The notes: generated by a model from the letters alone, not told the origin. Positions 54,395-64,000 are shown, counted from the first letter of the stretch. The stretch: DNA of 64,000 bases from Methanosarcina acetivorans C2A (GCF_000007345.1 NC_003552.1:806001-870000); one strand, 5' to 3'. Made by a program: numbers and translations.

Positions 54395-55773
54395 CTTGTT
54401 GCTCAGCCGGATAATATCTTCTCCCTTTTTTCTATTACTGATATCAATCAGTTATTCGGCTATATCAATGGAACCAATTGAAAAAGTAAATGAACCGATC
54501 AGGGAAATCAACAATATTTCCTTCAGGATGACATTGGAGATGAGCCAGACCAGAAACACGACAGGGATCCGATGATACGGGATTTCAAGGAAATCCCGCC
54601 GGTCGGATAAACAGGAATGAAAAAGGGGAAAGCCACATGGATCTCGGGCAGGTGCATTGCCAGCTGATCAGGATTCCGATTACGGCAAAAGCAAAATCCA
54701 GGAGCGCAGGTTATATATACCGCTCTTTGTTAGAGATTCTGTCGCCCCGTATGTCCGGAAAACCGGTTTGTCTGGCAAGTTTTATGGCGATGAACCCGAA
54801 AAAAGCTGCAAGGATTATTGCTGCCCCTGCTCCGGTCCAGTTTTGTACGATCGGATGGTTCACGTCGAAATCTATCATGTCGCTTTTCCAAGCCCCATCA
54901 ATAAAACCAGGCCCAAGAAAGTCTTTTCCGAGGTAGTCAGTCTATCCACATTATAACTTTTGTTAGTGAATTTTACATAAATTTATCTGCCGGAGGTCCT
55001 GGCAGGAAAATTTGAAGTGTGAAGGGCTTTTGCAAGATCAGGTTTTTTTGATAGATCGGGTTTTTGAGAAATCTGTTTTTTTGATAGATCATTTTTTTGA
55101 AAAGTCAGGTTTTTTTGAAAAACGTCATTCTTCGGCATAGTAAATCGTTACAATGGTCACGGAGGTTTTTGCATCCACTCCTCCCATAAAGGGCTTTCTT
55201 TTAACCTTTCTTTTTCTGGTTTTTTATTTTTCCGGTGTCCGGTGATGCCGGCAACCAGCAGGAAAATATAAGGTGCTGCTTCGTATAATGGTGTAAAAAA
55301 CCTGTTTAAAGAGTATAATTCAGTAAAAATATCTTTTTTGTACTATATTCTTAATTTGGGGCCTTTATAACCTTTACAGGAGATCTTTCTGTTAAACTTG
55401 AGCGTCTTTTGAATAAAATTAATTTACTCAGTGAAATCTCACTGTAAACCAATCTTTCGGATATATTCCTGTTTAATAAGCATATCGTGAATTATATATT
55501 TCTTAAATAACATTCGTTTCTAATTTATATTTCTCTATCTATTATATCTTTCAAATACTAATTGCGTGTTGGTACAATTTTTTGGTATAATGTGAAAGTA
55601 CTTCCATCGGTTCATGAGGCGGGAATGGAATTAACCTTTACCGATTAATTAAGGAATAAATCCGATTATTGATTGGCAAAGTATTACTTATTCTGTGCAT
55701 GCCCCTACTGAAAGTGGACTGGATCAACGACCTGAAAATCGTATCAAAAAATACATTCTGGGAGTGTAAATAT
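54395..55773. other. 1.4-kb stretch without a supported gene
   Basis: Overlapping open frames at 54637-54956 give no recognisable domain and contradict each other. A TATA-like GGTTATATATACC lies near 54705. Between about 55035 and 55120 the units TTTTTTGATAGATC and TTTTTTGAAAAGTC alternate as a degenerate repeat. On the minus strand a short frame near 55194-55132 reads MGGVDAKTSVTIVTIYY and stops; probably a remnant. The 300 bp before the Cys-rich gene are strongly AT-rich. Confidence 0.35.
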
Positions 55774-56058
55774 ATGGGATTTAAGAAAGCATTGGCTATC
55801 TTGGTGTTAGTCTGTTTTGTACTGTCAATGACAATTGCTTCGGCAAGTGCATGTTCTGAAAATGACTGTGATTGCAAAGACAAGTGTGATTACAAAGACA
55901 AGTGTGATTACAAAGACAAATGTGATTACAAAGACAAGTGTGATTACAAAGACAAATGCGGCTATAAAAATAAATGCGGTTGCTTCTTCTTGTTTGACTT
56001 CCTATTTCTGTTTTTCGGAAATTGCTTTAACTGCATAACATGCTGCTGCATATTCTGA
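55774..56058 (+). CDS. small secreted cysteine-rich repeat protein (CDYKDK)
   Basis: 94 residues starting at the ATG at 55774, where a typical signal peptide begins (LAILVLVCFVLSMTIASASA). The mature part opens CSENDCDCKDK, then has four CDYKDK hexapeptides, a CGYKNK copy and CGC. It ends in a very hydrophobic, Phe-rich stretch followed by CFNCITCCCIF. An in-frame ATG at 55669 would hide the signal peptide and is unlikely. The even spacing of Cys, Asp and Lys suggests metal binding or disulfide-linked assembly at the cell surface; this is inference, as I recognise no family. Confidence 0.65.
   Translation: MGFKKALAILVLVCFVLSMTIASASACSENDCDCKDKCDYKDKCDYKDKCDYKDKCDYKDKCGYKNKCGCFFLFDFLFLFFGNCFNCITCCCIF
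55867..55974 (+). repeat. six 18-nt repeats encoding CDYKDK-type hexapeptides
   Basis: TGTGATTACAAAGACAAG recurs four times, alternating only at the last base (AAG/AAA); flanking units at each end are diverged versions (TGTGATTGCAAAGACAAG and TGCGGCTATAAAAATAAA). Confidence 0.93.
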
Positions 56059-56329
56059 ATGATCTGAGGGAGAAGGCAGAAAGTTAAATAAAGGCAAAAT
56101 GTAAAACCAATGATGGCCTGTTCGTACGGTCCTTCAAGATAAAGAATGGCGAAAATAAAAGTTGACCGGCGAATTTGTCTGGTTTTACATTTTTTCTGAT
56201 TCTAATCTGGTTTTTGATTCCGATCCGATAAAAATTTAAGGAAAGGTATCTGATTTTTAACTCGGTTTCTTCCCCCTGTATAATCTTCAGATCCTATTAT
56301 TCTTTACAAAAAAGTCACTTTTACAGCTC
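56059..56329. other. spacer between Cys-rich gene and acetyltransferase pseudogene
   Basis: No gene is supported. Confidence 0.4.
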
Positions 56330-56829
56330 TTACAGCAATTTTTGCATCCAAACCGTATCAAAGAGCTTTCCCTTCTTCTTTCCCACCTCACGGAACCTCC
56401 CACACTCCTCAAACCCGTGATTCAGGTGGAAACGGATGCTTCCGTCGTTGAGGGAGGAAATATTTGCAAGGATGCAGTGAAACCCTTTTTCCCTGGCTCC
56501 TGCAAGGAGATATCCGAGCATTGCAGCTCCAATTCCTTTTCCGGTGAATTCGGGCCTGATGAAATAAGTTACTTCGGCGGTTCCTGCCAGGGTGGGCATC
56601 GGGGAGTGCGGGTGAAGCATCCCGAAACCCAGGAGATTGTTGTTTTCATCCTTTGCGGCGACAGTGGGATATCCGGCTGTATTCCGAGGAATAAATCAAA
56701 AAATTCGTAGGGGACTTTCCTTTCGGGGTAAGCGGCAAAACTATTTTCGATGTAGTGGTTGAATATATTGATTACAGTTTCCCGGTCTTCGGGGGACATA
56801 GGAACCATGTCATATTTCATTTCATGCAC
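56330..56829 (-). pseudogene. GNAT acetyltransferase interrupted by a one-base frameshift
   Basis: The N-terminal frame (from 56829) reads RETVINIFNHYIENSFAAYP and stays homologous to LFLG near 56700. The rest of the domain lies in the next frame: GYPTVAAKDENNNLLGFGML, VTYFIRPEFTGKGIGAAML (acetyl-CoA loop) and the C-terminal FHLNHGFEECGRF. Restoring a single A in GGAATACAGCC would give a continuous LFLGNTAGYPT. This is the phosphinothricin-type N-acetyltransferase group. Either it is a young pseudogene or an assembly error. Confidence 0.8.
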
Positions 56830-57064
56830 CTGTTTTCCCTTGTTGGGATTTTTTTACTCAGAGGCTATATTGAGAAGTTAATTGTGAAACTATGTTGAAA
56901 GCCATATTGAAAATCATATTGTATGATCTATTGTATAGCTACTAAGCAATATTGGTACAATAATCCCCAAACTATTTTAATTTAGCTACTATACAAAATT
57001 CCCCCTATTTCTTTAGCTCTGTTCCTTCAAAAGTTTCGGGCTGAACGTCTAGGGGTTGTTCTGC

Positions 57065-57655
57065 TCATTCGTACCGTTCAATGCAGCGGTCCAGCATTCT
57101 TTCAAAATGCCTGTGGACCCTGAGCAGCTTTTCTATATCTGCATCACTCATCTGCTCAAGCTCTTCCCGGATTCCGGTTTCGAGGGACTCGTGGAGGGCT
57201 TTGTGCCACTCGAAGGCTTCCTTTCCGAAACCGGTGAGTTCAAGCATAATATTCTTCTTATTGTTAGGGGTTCGGACTCTTTTTACGAGCCCTTTTTTCT
57301 CGAGTTTCCTCACCATCTGGGAGATTGCCCCCCTGGTCACTCCGAGATGGGAAGCGATGGACGCCAGGTTCTTTTCCGGGTATTTTCCGACCACTTCTAT
57401 TATATGGAATTCCGAAGGGTAGAGTAGTATGCCGTTTCCGAGATCCACGGATTTTTTTTCAAGCATGTATGCTTTGTTCAGGGTACGGATTCCAGTCTCA
57501 AGAAGGGTGGTGACCTTTTCGTCCGGGTTCAAAATCTCTACCTGCTTTTTCCTTAATTGTAATTCCTGATGTATGCTTTTCTTGCAGGAATTGGGAATGA
57601 ATTCCTTATATTTTTTTTGATAGAATTCATTCCTGCCCTTTCTGCTCTTTTCCAC
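57065..57655 (-). CDS. MarR family transcriptional regulator
   Basis: 196 residues. The winged-helix core is IIEVVGKYPEKNLASIASHLGVTRGAISQMVRKLEKKGLVKRV, flanked by the dimerisation helices of MarR proteins; the wing contains RTPNNKKNIMLELT. A basic N-terminal tail of about 35 residues may be partly untranslated, since the true start is not clear. Such repressors usually respond to small phenolic or lipophilic ligands. No transporter is adjacent; the GNAT remnant and kinase gene flank it. Confidence 0.8.
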   Translation of the reverse strand: MEKSRKGRNEFYQKKYKEFIPNSCKKSIHQELQLRKKQVEILNPDEKVTTLLETGIRTLNKAYMLEKKSVDLGNGILLYPSEFHIIEVVGKYPEKNLASIASHLGVTRGAISQMVRKLEKKGLVKRVRTPNNKKNIMLELTGFGKEAFEWHKALHESLETGIREELEQMSDADIEKLLRVHRHFERMLDRCIERYE

Positions 57656-57702
57656 TCCCTTTTCCGGGACGGCTTGTCCTTAATATCTTCACATGCCTGT
57701 AC

Positions 57703-58677
57703 TTACAGGGCAGGTCTGTCCAGGAGTTCGAGGGCTTTATTTATAAGGTATTTCTGGTGTCCGGGATCCTTGCTCCTCCAGGCCACTCTCAGCAGCCCGT
57801 AGCTCATGTAGAGGGGGAGGACCTGCTTTATCTGGTGGTATTCTTTTTCGTCCCGGCTGTAGTTTCGGAGGAAGCCTTTGATATGGGGAATAGCGGCAGA
57901 AGCGGTACCTTTTCGTGCAAAATGGTGGAAGACTTCGGCGCTCAATATCCCGAGGTCGTGGGCAAAATATCCGTGCTCTGTGGAGAGTTCGAGGTCAATT
58001 GCATAGATTTTACCCCTGCAGAAAAGGTAGTTTGCCGGAGTGGCATCGGTGTGTGTGGTGCAGCCGTGAACCCTGTCCAGGCGCGAGCCTTTTTCCCATC
58101 TCTCAAGCTTTTTTTCATACCGCCGCCTGGTAGAGCCGCGCAGGGGCATATGGGCCAGATTTTTGCGGATCTTTGTAAAATCCCTCTCTTTTTCGTAATT
58201 GCTTTTCGTGTCCCTGTGGAGTTTGCCAAGCAGGTGGGCTACGGCTCTTAACTTTTCGTCCAGGTCCTTTTCGTTTTTCAGGTACCAGGAAAAGGGCTTT
58301 CCGGGAATGTATTCTGTCACGAGCACGCAGTCGAAATGCCTGTTTGCTGCAATAGGACAGGGGATATCGATTATTTTCTCAAGCTTTTTGAGTTTGTAAT
58401 ACTCGTTCAGCATAGCTTTCTTGCAATCGTATTTTTTTATCTTTCCGGTGGGTTTTTCTAAGAATTTTGCAATAACGCTAAAGCCTTCCCCTTCAAACTC
58501 ATATCTGCAGACCTTGTGGGATGCCGGCCTGACCCTGAATTCCCTGACATTGCACCTGAAATCCTTTATCCTGTGCCCCTGCACCCAGACCAGCCAGTCC
58601 CTGAAAGAATCTCCATGCTTCAATTTACGAACGTATTTCTCTGAAACTAAAATCCCCCCGGTTTCAGCAACAGACAT
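57703..58677 (-). CDS. aminoglycoside-phosphotransferase-like small-molecule kinase
   Basis: 324 residues. HTDATPANYLF carries the catalytic aspartate and the metal-binding asparagine of APH/choline-kinase folds, and YAIDLELSTEHGYFAHDLG the DFG-like acidic residue. The N-lobe includes FSVIAKFLE with its probable ATP lysine and VLVTEYIPGKPFSWYL as hinge. The substrate could be a sugar, lipid head group or protein. It lies 47 bp upstream of the MarR gene on the same strand and may be its operon partner. Confidence 0.75.
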   Translation of the reverse strand: MSVAETGGILVSEKYVRKLKHGDSFRDWLVWVQGHRIKDFRCNVREFRVRPASHKVCRYEFEGEGFSVIAKFLEKPTGKIKKYDCKKAMLNEYYKLKKLEKIIDIPCPIAANRHFDCVLVTEYIPGKPFSWYLKNEKDLDEKLRAVAHLLGKLHRDTKSNYEKERDFTKIRKNLAHMPLRGSTRRRYEKKLERWEKGSRLDRVHGCTTHTDATPANYLFCRGKIYAIDLELSTEHGYFAHDLGILSAEVFHHFARKGTASAAIPHIKGFLRNYSRDEKEYHQIKQVLPLYMSYGLLRVAWRSKDPGHQKYLINKALELLDRPAL

Positions 58678-58912
58678 CGGGATTCTTCCCGATCTCGTAT
58701 ATCAAATATTGAAATAATTACCTGTACTGGAATATTCAATCTTCCTGTCCGTACTCAATTTGAGCTTCAGGGTATAAAAGCACCGGACAGTTCCCGAACT
58801 ATCCTGCTCATAGTCAATAAATTTTGAATTATGTACAGGACCTTGATACCCTTTAATCTCCTATTTTGTTAAACCAGAAAAGGACTAAATCCCAACGGAA
58901 CAAACTTTATTT
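58678..58912. other. divergent promoter region
   Basis: No gene. GGTATAAAAGC near 58771 and AACTTTATTT near 58902 are TATA-like. The latter is too close to the GTG at 58913 to be its TATA box. Confidence 0.35.
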
Positions 58913-59548
58913 GTGTACATCGGACATTTTGCTGTTGCGTATTTACTGATCGGCATGTTTCCTGAAGTTCCGCCTTTAGTGCCCCTCATAGGAGTCGGGT
59001 TCCCGGATATACTCTGGCCCTTCTTTGTGTTTCTCGGGCTCGAAAAAGTGGAAATCAACAAAGAGTCGCCTCTCCAGAAGCATATCAAATTCGTAAGCTA
59101 CCCTTACTCCCATTCACTATTGATCTCTTTTTTGATCTCATGTATTGCGGGTATTATCCTGGGAGTTTTCATGAGCCCTCTGGCAGGAGTCATTTTTATC
59201 TTTGCGTCTGTTTCGCACTGGTTCCTGGACATTGTCGTGCACCTGCATGACCTTCCTGTGACCGGATTTAAAGGTGGCAGAAAAGTGGGATTCGGGTTAT
59301 GGAAATACCCCCTCATTGCTTTCGTATTCGAATATGTTTTTTATGCGCTGGTGACCATTCTGGTCATGCCTCCTGCTTACATCCCAGGTTTGCTGGCGCT
59401 GGGGGCTTTCGGGCATCTACTTAACATCAATTCTTTTTTCGGGTTCACAAAAGGCAACCCTGCCAAATCCGATAAAGCCTATGCAGTTTTTGCTTTAATC
59501 GGTTTTATCGGGTTCAGCCTTGTTGCAAATTACATTCTTGCGGGGTAA
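58913..59548 (+). CDS. membrane protein of the YdjM-like metal-dependent hydrolase group
   Basis: 211 residues from GTG at 58913. The N-terminal HFAVAYLLIGM and VGFPDILWP, then YSHSLLISF, ASVSHWFLDIVVH and later membrane segments reproduce the histidine/aspartate pattern of predicted membrane-bound metal-dependent hydrolases (YdjM/LexA-regulated type). At least five membrane spans are visible. No reaction is known for this group with certainty. No ribosome-binding site precedes the GTG. Confidence 0.65.
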   Translation: MYIGHFAVAYLLIGMFPEVPPLVPLIGVGFPDILWPFFVFLGLEKVEINKESPLQKHIKFVSYPYSHSLLISFLISCIAGIILGVFMSPLAGVIFIFASVSHWFLDIVVHLHDLPVTGFKGGRKVGFGLWKYPLIAFVFEYVFYALVTILVMPPAYIPGLLALGAFGHLLNINSFFGFTKGNPAKSDKAYAVFALIGFIGFSLVANYILAG

Positions 59549-59811
59549 CGATTGAAACCTGTTGATAAAGGTAAAGGAAGATTTTATTCGTAATTCTCTT
59601 TCCTGAAAGAAATGTCTGTGCAGGATATTCAGGAAAATGATTCAGGGAAAATGATTCTGGAAAGATAGCCTATAGGAAGATGGTCTTCAAGAAGAGTGCC
59701 TGCGGAAAGGAAAAATTATGTGAACGAAAACACCATATGTAAAATCATTTTCAGAGATCGGTATCTGGATATCAATAATAAAATAGAGGCTCTGAGAACG
59801 AGAGGATCGAA
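59549..59811. other. spacer before the rhodanese gene
   Basis: No gene. Contains short GGAAAATGATT and similar repeats near 59630-59660. GAGAGGA at about 59800 is the ribosome-binding site for the TTG-started rhodanese gene. Confidence 0.4.
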
Positions 59812-60267
59812 TTGAACAAACAGGATTTGACCTATATAGCCATTTTTTTAGTTTTTTTGATAACAGTATTGCTTTTCGCCTTAAGACCTGAAGACAGTCC
59901 TTCCGTACCTGAAAGTCCGGCCGGATTTGAGACCGTGAGTGTTGAAGAAGCCAGGGGAATGATCGAAAAAGACGAGGTCTTCATACTTGATGTCCGCACC
60001 CCTGCAGAGTTCAATTCCTCACATATTGAAGGGGCAACCCTGATTCCTGTTACGAATTCCGGCGGGTCAAATTTGAGCCCTGATCAGCTGCTTGAGGCCC
60101 GAATAAACGAAGTCCCGAGAGACAAAAAAATACTCGTTTACTGCAGGACGGGGCACAGGAGCATTACTGCCAGCAAAATCCTGGTAACTGCAGGATACTC
60201 TGATGTCTACAATATGGAGGGCGGGATCACCGCCTGGATAGGCGCAGGGTATCCTGTTGTAAGTTAA
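59812..60267 (+). CDS. membrane-anchored rhodanese-like sulfurtransferase
   Basis: 151 residues from TTG at 59812, chosen because GAGAGGA precedes it. One N-terminal membrane helix (YIAIFLVFLITVLLFAL) is followed by a single rhodanese domain: EVFILDVRTPAEFNSSHIEGA and the active loop YCRTGHRS with C111. The loop has six residues, typical of sulfurtransferases. The domain would face outward if the helix acts as a signal anchor. It may handle sulfane sulfur or cyanide; the partner is unknown. Confidence 0.85.
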   Translation: MNKQDLTYIAIFLVFLITVLLFALRPEDSPSVPESPAGFETVSVEEARGMIEKDEVFILDVRTPAEFNSSHIEGATLIPVTNSGGSNLSPDQLLEARINEVPRDKKILVYCRTGHRSITASKILVTAGYSDVYNMEGGITAWIGAGYPVVS

Positions 60268-60341
60268 GTAGACCGGGATATTCAGACTGGGATATTCAGA
60301 CTGAGATACTATTATTTTTTTCTGTATTCTCTTAAAAATTA

Positions 60342-60386
60342 AAGATCAATCCCTTCAAGATCAATCCCTTCAAGATCAATCCCTCT
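60342..60386. repeat. three 15-nt tandem repeats
   Basis: AAGATCAATCCCTTC is repeated three times, the last copy ending CCCTCT. Just upstream, GGGATATTCAGACT also occurs twice (about 60276-60306). Confidence 0.85.
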
Positions 60387-60485
60387 GATTAAGTATGCAA
60401 ATGATTGGGATGAAAAACAGGACAGAGGTCGGGTCACCCGTTTTTCCGTTTGTATCAGGGTTCTTTCAGCCCGATTTACATTTCA

Positions 60486-61484
60486 TCATCTATACACTCG
60501 GTTCAAAAGTTTGAGGGGATCTTTACTGACGGCAAACAAATGATATGCAAAAGGATAAGCCAGAGGGCCCAGCATTTCGAACAAAAACCTGTTTCTTTTT
60601 GAGTGCTCCATTTTCCTGGTCAGGTTCTCTTTTATCAAATCCTCATAAGTCCCTTCCCCCATTATGCTTCTTGCGGCAAAATTGGCGCTCTGGAAAGCAT
60701 ATCTCATTCCAAATCCCCAGAAGTAGTCCTGAAATCCGCCTGCTTCTCCTACAAGCATCGCGTCGTTTTCATCATAAAGATTTTTCTTTATTTCAAAGTG
60801 CCCGTAACCGCCAAATTTTTTACCGGAAGCTACATCCTTTTCGTCAAGGTATTCCGAAAAATAGTTAACTGTTTTTCTGAGGAACTCATCGGCATGGTGG
60901 ACATTTTTGCGGTCAAAAACAGTTGCAATCGTTCCGTGCCCGTTTTTAATCAGGAGATAGGAGTAAAATCCCCGGGCTATATCATCGCCAAAAGCCATGT
61001 GATAGCTTTTTTCAATGCCCGTATCGAATTTGATTCCCCTTGCGAGGATATTTGCATTTCTTGGACCGGTTGCGTTTACTTTTACAGGTACTCCTTCCCC
61101 AGGTACGGAACCCATATGGATATTTACGCCCAGTTCCTCAGCCTGCTTGCGTAAGCTGGTATCCAGGCAGCCTGTGCTGCTTCCCCTTCTTACCAGGTAA
61201 CAGGCATTTTTTCCTTTGATGGTTTTTGCCTTGCTGGAATAATGAATGGTTAATTCGGATACCGGCTCGTAATCAAAAGACAGTTCAATCCCGTATGATT
61301 CTATCTGTTTCAGGACATCGACTTTTTCAGACCAGTTTTCCAGGCCCTGCCAGTCATTATGAAACCTTTTGCCGGAATCATTCTTTTTTTCAAAAACGTT
61401 AACATCGTATCCGTTTTTGCGAAGAATTATCGCACATCCCAGACCGCTTATTCCTCCACCCAGGATATTTACTTCTTTTTCCAT
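60486..61484 (-). CDS. FAD-dependent oxidoreductase of the geranylgeranyl-reductase superfamily
   Basis: 332 residues with the N-terminal FAD motif ILGGGISGLGCAIILRKNGY, VFEKK for the ribose and GEAGGFQDYFWGFGMRYAFQ as the second FAD motif. The conserved KPCGGG cysteine and YxWxFP signature of true geranylgeranyl reductases are absent, so the substrate differs. It is shorter than copies 1 and 2 at the start of the window. It diverges from the maf gene. Confidence 0.75.
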   Translation of the reverse strand: MEKEVNILGGGISGLGCAIILRKNGYDVNVFEKKNDSGKRFHNDWQGLENWSEKVDVLKQIESYGIELSFDYEPVSELTIHYSSKAKTIKGKNACYLVRRGSSTGCLDTSLRKQAEELGVNIHMGSVPGEGVPVKVNATGPRNANILARGIKFDTGIEKSYHMAFGDDIARGFYSYLLIKNGHGTIATVFDRKNVHHADEFLRKTVNYFSEYLDEKDVASGKKFGGYGHFEIKKNLYDENDAMLVGEAGGFQDYFWGFGMRYAFQSANFAARSIMGEGTYEDLIKENLTRKMEHSKRNRFLFEMLGPLAYPFAYHLFAVSKDPLKLLNRVYR

Positions 61485-61685
61485 GTCAACACCAGCATAA
61501 AGTGGAACTCGGTATTATTTATAGTTGTTTTTTGGAGTTTACCGGCGATTTTTAATGTGAAGGCGTAAACTGTGGAAAATATGAACTACGCTGAAAAACT
61601 CTACATGCGCCATATTTATACCGCATTTTTTCCTTTTTTTCTTTTATCCATACAAATATATCCTATCCGTTCAGATTTTTTCCTC

Positions 61686-62279
61686 ATGCGCAGGATAATT
61701 CTCGCGTCCGCATCCCCAAGGCGAAAAGAACTGCTTAAACAGCTGATCGGAGACAATTTTGTTGTTTACCCGAGTTCTTATGAAGAACCTCCTCAGCCGG
61801 GGCTGGACCCTGAAGAGTTGCTTTTGAAGCACTCTGTTGAGAAAGCAAGGGATGTGGCAAAACACTTTGATTCCGGGCTTGTGATATCTGCCGATACGTC
61901 GGTGCTCTGTGAAGGTGAGGTGCTCGGAAAGCCCGGCTCTCCCGAAAATGCTGAAAAAATGCTGGAAAAGCTGAGCGGGAAAAAGTTCAGGGTCATAACA
62001 GGGCTTACCGTTCTGGACCTTGACAGCGGGAAGGAAACAAGTGAATTCGAATCAACAAACGTCTGGCTGGCTGAATTAAGCAAAGAACAGATTTTAGCCT
62101 ATGTCAGGACAGGAGAGCCTCTGGATAAAGCCGGGGCTTTTGCAGCTCAGGGAAAAGGGGCGGTGCTGGTGGAAAAAGTAGAGGGGGATTTTTTTAATGC
62201 TGTCGGGCTCCCTCTTTTTCGGTTGGGGAAAATTCTGGAAAGGCTTGGGGTTTCGGTGTTTGATGAAGGCTTTTCCTGA
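61686..62279 (+). CDS. maf: Maf-like nucleoside triphosphate pyrophosphatase
   Basis: 197 residues from the ATG at 61686, where the hallmark [13 protein letters not shown] starts; the frame to 61572 is not supported. Other Maf signatures are [26 protein letters not shown] and [16 protein letters not shown]. The enzyme cleaves modified or canonical NTPs to monophosphates and is linked to house-cleaning and cell-division control. It lies about 155 bp before cysS. Confidence 0.88.
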
Positions 62280-62434
62280 TTCTTTTTTTCCACCCGGAAA
62301 CTTCAGGCTGTTTTATTCAGGGAGTTTACCAGGCGTTGCAAAAGTAATAAAGCAATTGGAAGTAATAATAGCAGATAAGGCTAATAGCGGATAGGGCTAA
62401 TTTATCTGGAATTTAACAACCAGAGGTGTTCCGA

Positions 62435-63856
62435 ATGTTGCAAGTCTACAATACCCTGACACGAGAAAAGGAGATATTCAAACCTGTAAAGGAAGGCGAG
62501 ATTTCGATTTATGCCTGTGGGCCCACGGTCTACAATATGCCCCACATAGGAAACTACCGAACCTTTCTGATGACGGACAACGTCTTGCGGGCCCTCGAAT
62601 ACCTCGGGTACAGGGTAAAACTCGTGATGAACATTACGGACATCGATGACAAAACTATCAGGGACTCAAAAGCAGCCGGGATGACTCTTAAAGACTTTAC
62701 GGACAAATACACGGCCGAGTTCTTCAAAGGCCTTGACATGTTGAACATAAAGCGGGCTTTTGCGTATCCGAGGGCTACGGAAAACGTTGACGGCATGATC
62801 GAACTTGCACGGAAACTGATCGAAAAGGGGCTGGCTTACGAAAAAGACGGTTCAGTCTATTACAGGATTTCAGGATTCCCGGAATACGGCAAGCTTTCCA
62901 GGCTTAATTTTGACAACATCCTGATCGGAGCGTCTGTGGACGTTGACGAGTATGATAAGGACAACCCGCGGGACTTTGCCCTCCTGAAAGCTTCAACGCC
63001 TGAAGAGATCGAAAGGGGGATATATTACGACAGCCCCTGGGGAAAAATCCGTCCTGGCTGGCATATCGAATGCTCGGTAATGGCAATGAACAGTTTCGGG
63101 CCTACCCTGGACATCCATACAGGAGGCGTGGACCTGATCTTCCCGCACCATGAAAATGAGATAGCCCAGTCCGAAGGCGCAACCGGAAAGCCCTTCGTGT
63201 GCACCTGGATTCATGGGGAGCACCTTATAGTCGAGGGGGAGAAGATGAGCAAGTCCAAAAGAAATGTTTTCACCCTGCCCGAGATCGTTGAAAAGTACGG
63301 GGGCGAAGTTGTCCGTTTCATGTTCCTTTCAGTGCATTACCGGAAAAAACTGGACTATTCCGAAGCCTTTGCAGAAAATGCAAAAAACAACTATCTGCGG
63401 CTTAAAGAGACCCTCGACAACCTCGAATTTTCCCTGAAGGGGGCAGACGATAAATCGTACCCCGGAGACCTGGAGACCCTTAAAGCTCTTCCCGAACTTG
63501 AGACTCAGTTCAGGCATGCCCTTGAAGACGACTTCAATACCCCCAGAGCCCTGACCGTTTTCAGGGAACTTTCGCGCACAGCTAACTTATACCTTGAAGC
63601 CGGAAAAAACAGGAAAGTTCTGGAAAAGGTGCATACTCTCTACAGGAAGTTTTCGGATGTCCTGGGCCTTTTTGCACAGGCAGGCAAAGAGGAAATCCCG
63701 GAAGAGGTTTTCAGGCTTGTGGAGGAACGTGAGGCTGCCCGGAAAAAGAAGGATTGGGGAACTTCCGATACCCTCAGGGAGAAAATAAGGACCCTTGGTT
63801 ATATCATACAGGATAAAAAAGAAGGGCCGAATGTAAAGAAAGCTGAAGAGAGTTAA
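62435..63856 (+). CDS. cysS: cysteinyl-tRNA synthetase
   Basis: 473 residues from the ATG at 62435 (GTG at 62426 also in frame). Class I signatures are PHIGNYRT (HIGH-type) near residue 38 and KMSKS at 270-274. The catalytic zinc ligands include the early cysteine in YACGPTVYN and the downstream CSVMA and HHENE motifs. It charges tRNA(Cys) with cysteine directly. Together with SepCysS at 34784-35944 it shows the genome has both direct and indirect Cys-tRNA routes. The length matches the family, so the gene is complete. Confidence 0.93.
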   Translation: MLQVYNTLTREKEIFKPVKEGEISIYACGPTVYNMPHIGNYRTFLMTDNVLRALEYLGYRVKLVMNITDIDDKTIRDSKAAGMTLKDFTDKYTAEFFKGLDMLNIKRAFAYPRATENVDGMIELARKLIEKGLAYEKDGSVYYRISGFPEYGKLSRLNFDNILIGASVDVDEYDKDNPRDFALLKASTPEEIERGIYYDSPWGKIRPGWHIECSVMAMNSFGPTLDIHTGGVDLIFPHHENEIAQSEGATGKPFVCTWIHGEHLIVEGEKMSKSKRNVFTLPEIVEKYGGEVVRFMFLSVHYRKKLDYSEAFAENAKNNYLRLKETLDNLEFSLKGADDKSYPGDLETLKALPELETQFRHALEDDFNTPRALTVFRELSRTANLYLEAGKNRKVLEKVHTLYRKFSDVLGLFAQAGKEEIPEEVFRLVEEREAARKKKDWGTSDTLREKIRTLGYIIQDKKEGPNVKKAEES

Positions 63857-64000
63857 TAATTTACTTCCCTGCCCCGACTCCTGGAAAATCAAATTCGAAT
63901 TTCTTCTTTTTCTCCTGTTTTTTTGCCGGCAGGGATCTGCAGCGGGGAACACTGGAGAGAGGAATATAATTCGTTCAGGCTCTGCAGGATCTTGAACCCC
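63857..64000. other. window end without a supported gene
   Basis: The minus strand has an open stretch ending PGVGAGK with stop at about 63866, but no start codon and an in-frame stop upstream within the window, so no gene is called. Confidence 0.3.

Noticed and set aside
54637-54956. Two overlapping 99-codon frames
   Set aside because: They contradict each other, show no domain and lack a convincing start context.
63857-63990. Minus-strand open stretch ending PGVGAGK
   Set aside because: No start codon, and a stop upstream within the window; too little to call a gene.

Overview
The window reads as chromosome of a methanogenic archaeon of the genus Methanosarcina. It carries methanogen coenzyme genes (dihydromethanopterin reductase dmrX, F420 gene cofD, a methanogenesis-marker-9 protein), archaeal ether-lipid geranylgeranyl reductases, an archaeal RNase P RNA, Csl4, Rpo11, NurA-HerA, diphthamide synthase, and both SepCysS and cysteinyl-tRNA synthetase, a pairing known from Methanosarcina. 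The species cannot be fixed from sequence alone.

Layout. 0-8 kb: a DUF116 protein, two tandem geranylgeranyl reductases converging on rnpB (minus strand), then a compact plus-strand cluster (marker-9 TIM barrel, CitG-like, DUF447) followed by dmrX; this looks like a coenzyme block, probably tetrahydromethanopterin-related. 8-13.6 kb: a five-gene peptide/nickel-type ABC importer on the minus strand. 14-18 kb: PHP phosphoesterase, a lone PD-(D/E)XK-like protein, an aldehyde dehydrogenase homologue whose catalytic cysteine is replaced by tyrosine, and a small coiled-coil protein. 18-27 kb: a methyltransferase, the nurA-herA end-resection pair, tRNA-Pro, the ubiX / LpdD-like / HD-hydrolase operon, and cofD. 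27.7-36 kb: a secreted protein with two FmdE-like repeats, then core information-processing genes (hpt, dph2, a METTL5-like methylase, csl4, rpo11, pscS). 36-44 kb: two winged-helix regulators, a DUF2148 protein, a diaminopimelate decarboxylase-type enzyme, polX and ATP-dependent DNA ligase, tRNA-Gly.

44-57 kb is accessory and decaying: a MITE, a frameshifted cas1-like remnant, an orphan 256-residue protein, an IS5-type transposase whose middle is replaced by another MITE, a shattered MerR/GyrI regulator, an intact and a fragmentary isoprenylcysteine-methyltransferase-like gene, two repeat-built secreted proteins (one packed with N-x-T sequons, one with CDYKDK repeats) and a frameshifted acetyltransferase. 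57-64 kb returns to ordinary genes: MarR regulator, APH-like kinase, membrane protein, rhodanese, FAD reductase, Maf and cysS.

Three families of small inverted-repeat elements (MITEs) are visible. One, with GGACTTACGC ends, occurs three times; another, with ISL3-like ends, still has an exact 8-bp target duplication. Short in-frame tandem repeats (15, 18 or 24 nt) recur inside or near several genes. No CRISPR array, rRNA operon or replication origin was seen.
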